In this document: one piece after another, positions 56,224 to 64,000 of the stretch | Numbering within the stretch: the first letter of the stretch is position 1 | Layout: each line of letters starts with the position of its first letter | Source of the DNA: Alphaproteobacteria bacterium | GTDB lineage: Bacteria > Pseudomonadota > Alphaproteobacteria > Rhodobacterales > Rhodobacteraceae | Length of the DNA: 64,000 nt | NCBI GenBank assembly: GCA_030433335.1 | Contig: JAUILL010000003.1 | Span: 1-64,000 of the forward strand | Direction of reading: 5' to 3' | Notes under the pieces: model-generated | Databases searched by the model: none | What the model saw: only the letters and a program-made list of their open reading frames with translations | What the model was told of the DNA's origin: nothing | Translations under genes and position numbers: made by a program

Positions 56224-57516
56224 ATGACCAATACACGCAATATTCTGATGGGTGTTGGAACCGGCGCGGCCTTTGCGGCGCTGATGGTTTTCTTCTTCTC
56301 CGAAGACATGGATGTGCCTGGGTTCCTGAAGGGCAGCGCGACCAGCGAAACGGTTGCTGAAAACGCTGCGAATGAGTCTCAAGGTGAGCTTACAGAGGCT
56401 GCCTCGAATGTGGAGGCGGCTGCACCGGTAGTAAGGGACACTGAGGTTGCCGCTTTGCCCGAGCCAGAGGTGACGGACGCGCCCGAAGCCATGGCCGATG
56501 GTGCGGCAGTGACCGAAAGCGCAGATGTGACGACGCCTGATGCGGAACCCTCGGACCCTGCGCTCCAGTTCGATCTGGTGCGGGTCGAGCCGAACGGCAG
56601 CACGCTGGTCGCGGGCCGTGCGCCTGCGGGCCTGCAACTCGCCATTCTGGTGGATGGCGCCCGCGTGGCGATCGCTGATGCAGGGGCGGACGGCAAGTTC
56701 GTCAGCTTTCTTGATCTGCCGCCCGCGCCCCGTCCGCGCGTTCTGACTTTGGCCCACCGGGATGGCGACGCCAACGGCACCCAAGGCAACCAGCGCGTGA
56801 TCCTCGCGCCCGTGTCCTTGCCTGCGCCTGCCCAAGAGACGGTGGCCGAAGGTGTCGCGGCTCTGCCCGTGCCCGAAGCTGGCACCGATGCCCCCGAGCA
56901 GCCCGATGTGGAAACCGCGATGGTCGCCCCCGATGCGCCCGCCGCGCCTACGTCGCTTCCCATCGCGTCTGATGCGCCCGGTGCGCCGACCGTTCTGCTG
57001 GCCGACGACAAGGGCATGCGTGTGCTGCAACCGGGCGGCTCCGCGCCCGAGGTAATGGAACAAGTGGCCCTCGACGTGATCAGCTATGACGCAGAGGGCG
57101 ACGTGAACCTTGCGGGCCGTAGCACCGGCGCGGGCCATGTGCGCGTCTATGTGGACAATGAGCCCGTGATCACCACCGCCATCGACGACAATGGCAGCTG
57201 GCGCGTGCAACTGCCCGAGATCGACAGCGGCAACTACACCCTGCGTGTGGACGAGATTGCTGAAGATGGCTCTGTCGCCTCGCGTCTGGAAACACCTTTC
57301 CGCCGCGAAAGCGAAGAGGTTCTGGCCGATGCGCCCCGCGACGCCAGCGGCGCTGTAACCGCGACTGTGGTGCCCGGATCGACTCTGTGGGCCATCGCGT
57401 CCGAGACCTACGGCGACGGCGTCCTTTATGTGCGCGTGTTCGAGGCAAACCGCGACAAAATCCGCAATCCCGACCTGATCTACCCCGGTCAAATCTTTGA
57501 TTTGCCTCGGGACTAA
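56224..57516 (+). CDS. Membrane-anchored LysM-domain protein
   Basis: A 430-aa protein with an N-terminal membrane segment (about residues 8-25), a long acidic Ala/Pro/Glu-rich linker, middle Ig-like segments (VRVEPNGSTLVAGRAPAG; GRSTGAGHVRVYVDNEPV) and a C-terminal LysM domain (VPGSTLWAIASETYGDG to PGQIFDLP) for peptidoglycan binding. It probably tethers inner membrane and wall. Followed after 67 bp by an ABC exporter. Confidence 0.8.
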   Translation: MTNTRNILMGVGTGAAFAALMVFFFSEDMDVPGFLKGSATSETVAENAANESQGELTEAASNVEAAAPVVRDTEVAALPEPEVTDAPEAMADGAAVTESADVTTPDAEPSDPALQFDLVRVEPNGSTLVAGRAPAGLQLAILVDGARVAIADAGADGKFVSFLDLPPAPRPRVLTLAHRDGDANGTQGNQRVILAPVSLPAPAQETVAEGVAALPVPEAGTDAPEQPDVETAMVAPDAPAAPTSLPIASDAPGAPTVLLADDKGMRVLQPGGSAPEVMEQVALDVISYDAEGDVNLAGRSTGAGHVRVYVDNEPVITTAIDDNGSWRVQLPEIDSGNYTLRVDEIAEDGSVASRLETPFRRESEEVLADAPRDASGAVTATVVPGSTLWAIASETYGDGVLYVRVFEANRDKIRNPDLIYPGQIFDLPRD

Positions 57517-57583
57517 CGGACGCGCACTGGTCAAGGGCAGGGGGCCGATCTATTCTCTGTTCCAGACTTAGATCGGAGCCCGA

Positions 57584-59413
57584 ATGCCCCCCGAAACCCA
57601 GACCGACCCGACCGCCGCCGAAGAACGCCGCGGCGGCTGGCGCGTTTTGCGCCGCGTTGCCCCTTATCTCTGGCCCAAAGAGCCCAAGTGGATCCGCGTG
57701 CGGGTGGTTCTGGCGCTGCTTTCGCTGTTGGTCGCCAAGCTGATCGCGACGGCCTCGCCCTATATGTACAAGCTGGCGGTGGATACGCTGTCGCCGGACG
57801 GGCAGATGCCCGACGTTGCTGGATTCGCGCTCGGGGCCGTGGCGCTGACTTTGATCTATGCGACAGCGCGGTTTCTGACGGTTTCGCTGCAGCAGTTGCG
57901 GGATGTGTTCTTTGCCCCCGTCGGGCAGCGGGCGGTGCGCAAGCTGGCCCACGAAACTTTTCGCCACATCCACAACCTGTCCCTGCGCTATCACCTGACG
58001 CGCAAGACGGGCGGGCTGTCGCGGATCATCGAGCGGGGGATCAAGGGCGTCGAGTTCCTGCTGCGCTTTACCTTGCTGTCCATTGGCCCGCTGACCATCG
58101 AACTTTTGCTGATTTCGATCTGGCTGATGGTGCTGTTCGACGTGTGGTATCTGCTGATCGTGCTGGGGACTGTGGTCGCCTACACCGCGTTCACCTTTAT
58201 CGTCACCGAATGGCGCGTGAAGCTGCGCCGTGAGATGAACAAGCAGGACACGACCGCCAACCAAAAGGCCATCGACAGCCTGCTCAACTTCGAAACTGTC
58301 AAGTATTTCAACGCCGAAGAGCGAGAAGCTACCCGTTATGACGAGAGCATGGCCGGCTATCAACAAGCCGCGCTCAAGACGAGCTATTCGCTGGCATTCC
58401 TAAATTCGGGCCAGTCGTTCTTTATCTCTGTCGGTTTGGCGGCGGTGATGATTTTGGCGGCCTTGGGCGTGCAGCGCGGCGATCTGACGGTGGGCGATTT
58501 CGTGATGGTCAACGCCTACATGGTGCAGATCACCAGCCCCTTGGGCTTCCTCGGCACAGTGTACCGCGAAATTCGCCAGAGCCTTGTGGATATGGGCGAG
58601 ATGTTCACCCTGCTGGACCAACCGTCAGAGGTCACCGACAAGCCCGACGCCAAAGAACTGAAGGTCACCCGAGGCGAGATCACGCTAGACAACGTGCGCT
58701 TCTCTTACGATCCCGAGCGCGAAGTGCTGAAGGGTGTTTCTCTGACTGTCGAAGCAGGCAAGACGGTCGCGATTGTCGGGCCGTCAGGCTCTGGCAAGTC
58801 GACGATCAGCCGCCTGCTTTTCCGCTTTTATGATGTGACGCAAGGGGCCATCCGGATTGATGGTCAGGACCTGCGCGACGTCAGTCAGAACAGCCTTCAC
58901 GCTGCGATCGGCGTGGTGCCGCAAGACACTGTACTGTTCAACGATACCATTCGCTACAACATCGCTTATGGCCGCGATGACGCGAGCGAGGCAGATGTGA
59001 TCGAAGCCGCCAAAGCCGCGCAAATCCACGACTTTGTCATGCGTTTGCCCGATGGGTATGACACGCAAGTAGGCGAGCGAGGATTGAAACTCTCTGGCGG
59101 AGAAAAGCAGCGGGTGGGGATCGCGCGCACCTTGCTAAAGAACCCGCCCATTCTGATGCTGGATGAAGCGACCAGCGCTTTGGATACTGAGACCGAGCGT
59201 GGTATTCAGGATGCTTTGGTCCGCGCGGCGCAAGGGCGCACAGTTGTTACCATTGCCCATCGGCTCTCTACCATTTCGGATGCAGATCTGATCGTCGTGT
59301 TGCAAGACGGCGAAATCGTCGAGCGCGGCAGCCACATGGAACTCTTGGCTCAGGATGGTCGATACGCCAGCCTTTGGCGCAGGCAAGCAGCTGAGCAGGA
59401 AGACGCGGCCTAG
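57584..59413 (+). CDS. ATM1/HMT1-type ABC exporter
   Basis: A 609-aa half-transporter: six-helix membrane domain (about residues 35-330) and ATPase with Walker A GPSGSGKST, LSGGEKQRVGIART and ILMLDEATSALD. Likeness to mitochondrial Atm1 (SLRYHLTRKTGGLSRIIERG, FETVKYFNAEE) suggests export of glutathione-linked metal or sulfur compounds. Confidence 0.88.
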   Translation: MPPETQTDPTAAEERRGGWRVLRRVAPYLWPKEPKWIRVRVVLALLSLLVAKLIATASPYMYKLAVDTLSPDGQMPDVAGFALGAVALTLIYATARFLTVSLQQLRDVFFAPVGQRAVRKLAHETFRHIHNLSLRYHLTRKTGGLSRIIERGIKGVEFLLRFTLLSIGPLTIELLLISIWLMVLFDVWYLLIVLGTVVAYTAFTFIVTEWRVKLRREMNKQDTTANQKAIDSLLNFETVKYFNAEEREATRYDESMAGYQQAALKTSYSLAFLNSGQSFFISVGLAAVMILAALGVQRGDLTVGDFVMVNAYMVQITSPLGFLGTVYREIRQSLVDMGEMFTLLDQPSEVTDKPDAKELKVTRGEITLDNVRFSYDPEREVLKGVSLTVEAGKTVAIVGPSGSGKSTISRLLFRFYDVTQGAIRIDGQDLRDVSQNSLHAAIGVVPQDTVLFNDTIRYNIAYGRDDASEADVIEAAKAAQIHDFVMRLPDGYDTQVGERGLKLSGGEKQRVGIARTLLKNPPILMLDEATSALDTETERGIQDALVRAAQGRTVVTIAHRLSTISDADLIVVLQDGEIVERGSHMELLAQDGRYASLWRRQAAEQEDAA

Positions 59414-59437
59414 GGGCACTGCCGTTTGCGGAACATC

Positions 59438-59466
59438 AGGCGATCTCACACGGGGTCGCCTTTTTT
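59438..59466 (+). terminator. Intrinsic terminator after the ABC exporter
   Basis: AGGCGATC pairs with GGTCGCCT (one wobble) around an 8-base loop, running into six T residues. Confidence 0.85.
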
Positions 59467-59631
59467 GTTGGCTCCACCGCGGCGGGGCGACAAACTTTCG
59501 CAAGTTTGCGCGAAATCAACCATAGGTCGAACGCCGCTGCCGTATTATTCTGTGGGCGTATTTTAGGAATCTCTTTCAGCTGCGTCGTGATTTGAGACGC
59601 TCTGACAGGCCATTTGTTGAAAGTTATTAGT

Positions 59632-61401
59632 ATGACGACGTTGACGCCTTTGTCTCTGTTTGTGCAGAACCCTCCGAAAATCGATGTGTTGATCGTGGGC
59701 GCGGGGCCGTCGGGACTGACCGTGGCCCAAGAAATGTCGGGCCAAGGCCTGAATATCGTGGTTCTCGAAAGCGCAGGTCTCTTGGAAACACCGGAGACGG
59801 CCGACCTGTGCCGTGTGGATTATGATGGCGACCTGCGAAGTCCTGCATCTTTGGACAAGCGACGTGAGTTTCATGGAGACTCGACGGCCTATTGGGATCC
59901 GGATGTGCAGCGCTATGGCGTACGATGCCGCGTGATCGGTGGGTCGACGATTTCATGGGCGGGCAAGTCCGCGACCTTTGACGAGACCGATTTTGCCGAG
60001 CGCCCGTGGGTGCCGTTGTCCGGTTGGCCAATCAGCCGGTCCGAGTTGATGCCCTATCTCGACCGAGCGGCGGATATTCTGAATCTCGGGCCCAACGTCT
60101 ATGACGAGTCATTCTGGGAGGTTGCAGGTCGCAAGGCACCGGAGCCCCATATCGACGAAGCGCGGCTAAAACCGTTTTTCTGGCAGTTTGCGCGTTCACG
60201 TGTCGACCCCATGGACATTTATCGCTCTGGTCCAGAGTTTCTTGAAGAGCAGCGGGGTGATGTCACCATTGTCACGGACGCGACGGTTCTTCGCGTCCTG
60301 ACCGATCCCACAGGCAGTGTCGTGCGCGGGGTCGAGGCGGCGAGCGTCGATGGCGTCAAACATGAACTGTCGGCCGAAACCTGTATTCTCGCTGCCAGCG
60401 CGGTCGAAAACGCGCGTCTCTTGCTTTTGTCGCGGGATGCCAAGCCGCAGGGCCTCGGCAATGACCACGATCAGGTGGGGCGCTATCTGATGGATCACCC
60501 AGGGGCCCATGTCGCCAGTTTCCCCGAGAAGGATCTGAAACCCATCAAGAAGCGGTTCAGCTTTTACGGGCTTTCGCACAATGGCCGGACCTTGATGTAC
60601 ATGCCCGGTCTGTCAATGTCTCCTGAACTGCAAAAGGAGCATGAGCAGCTCAACTGTGCGGTCTATTTCATGATGGAGCGCGCCGAGGATAATCCGTTTG
60701 ACGCGCTCAAGCGTCTGCTGAAAAGGCAGAGCGATAAACCGCTGGCAGATATCAAGAATATTCTTGCGAATGCGGGGATCGTTGGGGCTGGCGTCGCACA
60801 GAAAGCTCTGCAAAGCGGAGTCGTGCCGCGCAAGGTCAAGCAGTGGGTTTCAAATGCTGCGATCCTGATCAGCCCAAACTTTGTGGTCGAAGAGTTCGAG
60901 ACGCGGGGCATACCGCACAAGCTCACCGGCGTTGCCATTCATGCCATTACTGAACAGCCGCCCCGTGCGGATAATCGTGTGACCCTGTCGGATCAGACCG
61001 ACCGGTTTGGCGCGCCGCTTCCGAAGGTGGAATGGGAAATCGGTGAGGCGCCGCGCAAGGCTTTGGCGGGCATTGCGCGGTTAGTGGCTGATGAGCTAGA
61101 GGCCTCTGGCCTGCCGCGACCTGCATTGGCTGACTGGGTAGAAAATGACCGCCCCGAGGATGCTGTGATTATCGATATGGCGCATACCTTGGGAACGACG
61201 CGCATGAGCCTTGATCCGGCAACGGGTGTTGTCGATAGCGATTGTCAGGTTTACGGCACCGAAGGCTTGTTTATCGCTGGTGGCTCGGTCTTTCCAACCA
61301 GCGGGCACGCCAATCCGACCTTGATGATGATGGGGGTCGCCGTCCGCTTGGCCGATCACCTGAAGGCCCGGCGCGCGGCGCGCCCTTCCCAAGCAGCCTG
61401 A
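59632..61401 (+). CDS. GMC-family FAD oxidoreductase
   Basis: A 589-aa flavoprotein with FAD motif VLIVGAGPSGLTVAQEM near the N-terminus, IGGSTISWAGKSATFD, and C-terminal GMC signature segments MAHTLGTTRMS and GGSVFPTSGHANPTLMMM. The His and Asn of the GMC active site are in the last segment (GHANPT). Substrate unknown (sugar or alcohol). The ATG at 59632 is preferred to a TTG at 59614. It stands alone, with a terminator behind it. Confidence 0.83.
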   Translation: MTTLTPLSLFVQNPPKIDVLIVGAGPSGLTVAQEMSGQGLNIVVLESAGLLETPETADLCRVDYDGDLRSPASLDKRREFHGDSTAYWDPDVQRYGVRCRVIGGSTISWAGKSATFDETDFAERPWVPLSGWPISRSELMPYLDRAADILNLGPNVYDESFWEVAGRKAPEPHIDEARLKPFFWQFARSRVDPMDIYRSGPEFLEEQRGDVTIVTDATVLRVLTDPTGSVVRGVEAASVDGVKHELSAETCILAASAVENARLLLLSRDAKPQGLGNDHDQVGRYLMDHPGAHVASFPEKDLKPIKKRFSFYGLSHNGRTLMYMPGLSMSPELQKEHEQLNCAVYFMMERAEDNPFDALKRLLKRQSDKPLADIKNILANAGIVGAGVAQKALQSGVVPRKVKQWVSNAAILISPNFVVEEFETRGIPHKLTGVAIHAITEQPPRADNRVTLSDQTDRFGAPLPKVEWEIGEAPRKALAGIARLVADELEASGLPRPALADWVENDRPEDAVIIDMAHTLGTTRMSLDPATGVVDSDCQVYGTEGLFIAGGSVFPTSGHANPTLMMMGVAVRLADHLKARRAARPSQAA

Positions 61402-61409
61402 GACAAGAA

Positions 61410-61431
61410 AGGCCCCCGTTTTCGGGGGCCT
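61410..61431. terminator. Hairpin between the GMC oxidoreductase and RND genes
   Basis: AGGCCCCCG pairs with CGGGGGCCT around TTTT. It lies between convergent genes with only a short T-rich tail, and could serve both strands. Confidence 0.6.
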
Positions 61432-61436
61432 GTGCT

Positions 61437-64000
61437 TTATTCGGCAGCGCGGATTGATGGGCCAATGGGCTTCGGGGCAGAGATGTCCTCGACCTCCCAA
61501 ATGATTTCGGGGTGCTTGACGCGTTTGGCTGCGCGGGCCAGTGCCAGATCGCGCGCGGCGCGGCTGCCCTTGCCCAAGGACATCTTGGCCAGCAGGTTCG
61601 CGATCCAGTGCAGATAGGTGCCAGCCCAGACCCGCAGCGCCAGAAGCGACGGAGTGAAGACCAGCGTCAGCACGGTCGCGATGCCGAGGCCAAAGACCAC
61701 GGCCGTCGCCAGCTGTTTCCACCACAGAGCGGTCGGGCTGTCGATCGAGTAGCCGCCGTTGATGAAGTCGAGGCTGAGCCCGAACATCATCGGCGCAAGG
61801 CCGGCCATCGTGGTGATGGTGGTGAGCAGAACGGGGCGGATGCGGGCCTCGGCGGTGCGGGTGATCGCGTCGATCCGCGGCATGTAGCGCGAGAACTCCT
61901 GATAGGTGTCGATCAGAACGATGTTGTTGTTCACGACGATCCCCGCCAGCGCCACGATGCCTGTGCCGGTCATTATGATCGAGAAGGCCTGATCCATGAC
62001 CAGCATCCCGATCAGCACGCCCGCTGTCGACAGGATCACCGCCAGCAGCACCAGCACCGAGTTGTAGAAGCTGTTGAACTGCGCCAGCAGGATAACGAAC
62101 ATCAGCCCCAATGCGCCCGCAAAGGCGCTCTGGAGGAAGGCGGCGGACTCGGCCTGATCCTCTTGATCGCCGGTCCATTCGGCCTCAATGCCCGCGGGAA
62201 ACGGATCGGTGGCGAGCCATTCGTTCAGCGCCTCGATGCGCTCGTTTCCGTTCATTGGACTGAGGATCGCGTCGTCGCTGAGGGCCCCGTCGCCCCTGAG
62301 AGTCTCACTCACAACCTTGAGGTCGGCACTTTCGGCCAGCGCATGCAAGCCATAGAGTGTCTCGCCCTTGAAAGCAAAGGCTTGGCCACGTTCACCTTCG
62401 GGTAAGACGGACAGGTCCTGTAGGATCGCGGTGATCTTGCCATCTTGAACCAGTTTCATCAGGCCGGGCGCGACGTCTGCTTTGACGTCAAAGTGGCGCT
62501 TTTGGTCGACGCGGTTGATCTCGGCCAGCTGCGCGACGGGCTTGCGGGTGATGAAGTTCGCCAGAGGCACCAGACCTTCGGCGGTGCGGACCTTGAGCGT
62601 GTCGAGCGTCGAAAGAACGCGATCCTGCTCGGGCAGGCGAACGCGGATGTCGATCTCTTCGTCGCTGGTGTCCACACGCATGGTGTCGAGCAAGAGGCCG
62701 TTTGTGACCAACTGCACCATTGCACCGACGGCTGCCACGTTCGCGCCGTAGCGGCCTGCTTTGGCCACGTCCACGTCGATCTGCCAGTCGATGCCGGGCA
62801 GGGGCAGGGTGTCCTCGATCAAGGTCAGGCCGGGCAGGGTTTCGAAATAGCTACGCGCTGTTTGCGTGGCGCCGACCAGATCGTCCCAATCATCGCCGGT
62901 CAGGCGTAGGTGGACGGGTTTGCCAGAGGCGGGGCCCATTGCCAGTTCCAGTACCTCGGCCTGAATGCCGGGGATCTGGTTCAGCTGGGTCGTCAGCTCT
63001 TCGAGCACGACATTGCCGTCCAGATCGGCGCGATCCGCGCGTTCTTCCCACGGGATGGTTTCGAATTGGACCTGACCAATGGTGTCCGATGGAGCCTGCG
63101 CGCCGCCGTTGTTGGTGTCCAGACCGCCAGAGCCCGCGAAAGAAAAGACCGAGCGCACGCCGGGGTGGGCGATCACGACCTCTTCGACCTGTTGGACCAG
63201 CGCGTCCTTTTCGGTCAGGCTCAGGTTGCCGCGGGCTCGGACATAGACCTGTGCCTGTTCGGGCTCCGAGGCGACAAAGAATTCAACGCCTTTGTTGTTC
63301 GCGCCGTAGTAGCCGAATGTCGAGATAACAAAGAAGATGACGCCCGCGATCACCACCAAGGGCATGACCGGATTACCGACGATAAAATGCATGAACCAGC
63401 CAAAGACCGAACGGCGGTAGCCCGCGTCAATCTTGGACTTGCGGCGCCAATCGACGCGCGCGGCGTCAAGCGTGATGCTCGACAGTGCAGCACCGACGAG
63501 GAAGATCACGATCCCCGGCAGGTAGGCACCAAAGCTGCCGCCCCCTTGGCCGCCGGTTAGATAGCCGGGGTTCAGGGTCTGCATGACGCCGATAAAGATC
63601 AGATAAAGGCTCGGGGGGACGAGAAGCACACGCACCCACCACGGCGCGATGCGGCGCAGGCGTTCGCCCGAGTTGTGGAAGGTCCGGCTCAGGCGGCCAG
63701 AGACGCCACCTAGGACGGGCAAGTAGATCAGCGCGACGACGAGCGAGGCTGACAGCACGTAGATCAGTGTGACGGGCAGCATCCCCATGAACTCGCCGGG
63801 AACGCCGGGCCAGAACAGCATCGGCAGGAAGGCGCAAAGCGTCGTCGCGGTCGAGCTGACGATGGGCCAGAACATGCGCTTTGCAGCCTCGACATAGGCG
63901 TGCATGGGGCCGGAGCCTTCGGAGATGCGCTTGTCGGCGTATTCCACCACCACGATCGCGCCGTCCACCAGCATCCCGACAGCGAGGATGAGGCCGAACA
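61437..64000 (-). CDS. RND-family efflux transporter, C-terminal part (cut by window end)
   Basis: The reading frame stays open to the window edge (the codons upstream of the Met at 63974 read FGLILAVG). About 850 residues are visible. Membrane segments match helices 4 to 12 of AcrB-like pumps, including GMLVDGAIVVVEYADKR of helix 4, where the proton-relay acid would be expected, and LVMDQAFSIIMTGTGIVALAGIVVNNNIVLIDTYQEFSRY. The periplasmic porter domain lies between. The first part and the membrane-fusion partner would lie past 64000. Confidence 0.93.
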   Translation of the reverse strand, partial: FGLILAVGMLVDGAIVVVEYADKRISEGSGPMHAYVEAAKRMFWPIVSSTATTLCAFLPMLFWPGVPGEFMGMLPVTLIYVLSASLVVALIYLPVLGGVSGRLSRTFHNSGERLRRIAPWWVRVLLVPPSLYLIFIGVMQTLNPGYLTGGQGGGSFGAYLPGIVIFLVGAALSSITLDAARVDWRRKSKIDAGYRRSVFGWFMHFIVGNPVMPLVVIAGVIFFVISTFGYYGANNKGVEFFVASEPEQAQVYVRARGNLSLTEKDALVQQVEEVVIAHPGVRSVFSFAGSGGLDTNNGGAQAPSDTIGQVQFETIPWEERADRADLDGNVVLEELTTQLNQIPGIQAEVLELAMGPASGKPVHLRLTGDDWDDLVGATQTARSYFETLPGLTLIEDTLPLPGIDWQIDVDVAKAGRYGANVAAVGAMVQLVTNGLLLDTMRVDTSDEEIDIRVRLPEQDRVLSTLDTLKVRTAEGLVPLANFITRKPVAQLAEINRVDQKRHFDVKADVAPGLMKLVQDGKITAILQDLSVLPEGERGQAFAFKGETLYGLHALAESADLKVVSETLRGDGALSDDAILSPMNGNERIEALNEWLATDPFPAGIEAEWTGDQEDQAESAAFLQSAFAGALGLMFVILLAQFNSFYNSVLVLLAVILSTAGVLIGMLVMDQAFSIIMTGTGIVALAGIVVNNNIVLIDTYQEFSRYMPRIDAITRTAEARIRPVLLTTITTMAGLAPMMFGLSLDFINGGYSIDSPTALWWKQLATAVVFGLGIATVLTLVFTPSLLALRVWAGTYLHWIANLLAKMSLGKGSRAARDLALARAAKRVKHPEIIWEVEDISAPKPIGPSIRAAE

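Overview
The window looks like chromosomal DNA of a marine alphaproteobacterium of the Rhodobacterales (Roseobacter group). Evidence is the high GC content, a complete thiosulfate-oxidising sox cluster, the mlaD / DUF2155 / aat / accBC neighbourhood, heterotetrameric sarcosine oxidase, FnrL-type boxes and SoxR/SqrR-type operators. All functions were assigned by reading translated sequence and motifs; no database search was run.

Layout. 1-126: end of a probable IS701-family element. 254-1571: coxS-coxM (no large subunit in view). 1628-4557 (minus): ApbE flavin transferase and a NosR/NirI-like membrane flavo-iron-sulfur protein, divergent from a lone ABC permease (4666-5412). 5472-11802: cydDC, an FnrL box, cydAB and the tiny cydX, then a terminator. 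11936-16504: tandem glycine riboswitch and gcvT-gcvH-gcvP. 16676-19163: 5-oxoprolinase pxpB-pxpC-pxpA. 19180-22039: MerR-type promoter, copper ATPase copA and cueR. 22108-22584: NsrR-like Rrf2 regulator. 22587-34570: sox cluster, soxT-soxR-soxS on minus and soxVWXYZABCDEF on plus. 34629-35855: hemA. 35862-37076 (minus): unusual photolyase-like protein. 37274-39316: clpP and clpX. 39417-41055: RidA, NDUFA12-like protein, mlaD, DUF2155. 40992-46478 (minus): aat, accC, accB, TetR regulator, DUF1289, ruvX, ccmI. 46679-52415: sarcosine oxidase B, D, A, G with an extra small membrane protein inserted. 52499-56117: PACE transporter, sodB, a small hydrophilic protein, host-attachment protein, rarD, LOG family. 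56224-61401: LysM protein, ATM1-type ABC exporter, GMC oxidoreductase. 61437-64000 (minus): RND transporter cut by the window end.

How parts fit together. The Sox proteins oxidise thiosulfate or sulfide in the periplasm and deliver electrons to c-type cytochromes. soxV/soxW/soxS supply thiol chemistry, hemA supplies heme precursor, and ccmI (elsewhere in the window) helps mature c-type cytochromes. The ArsR-type SoxR carries the Cys pair of persulfide sensors, and three ATTC-N8-GAAT type dyads lie in the cluster: one imperfect (soxS/soxV), one perfect (soxW/soxX) and one perfect and extended (soxB/soxC). Sarcosine oxidase makes glycine, which the riboswitch-controlled gcvTHP operon can cleave to feed C1 units. 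The cyd operon gives a high-affinity oxidase, probably induced by FnrL at low oxygen.

The most unusual items are a photolyase-like protein whose antenna-like domain seems to lie after, not before, the FAD domain; a third SoxR-type dyad before soxC; a self-contained translational switch after the glycine aptamers; and a small membrane protein with a dyad over its ribosome-binding site inside the sarcosine oxidase operon.
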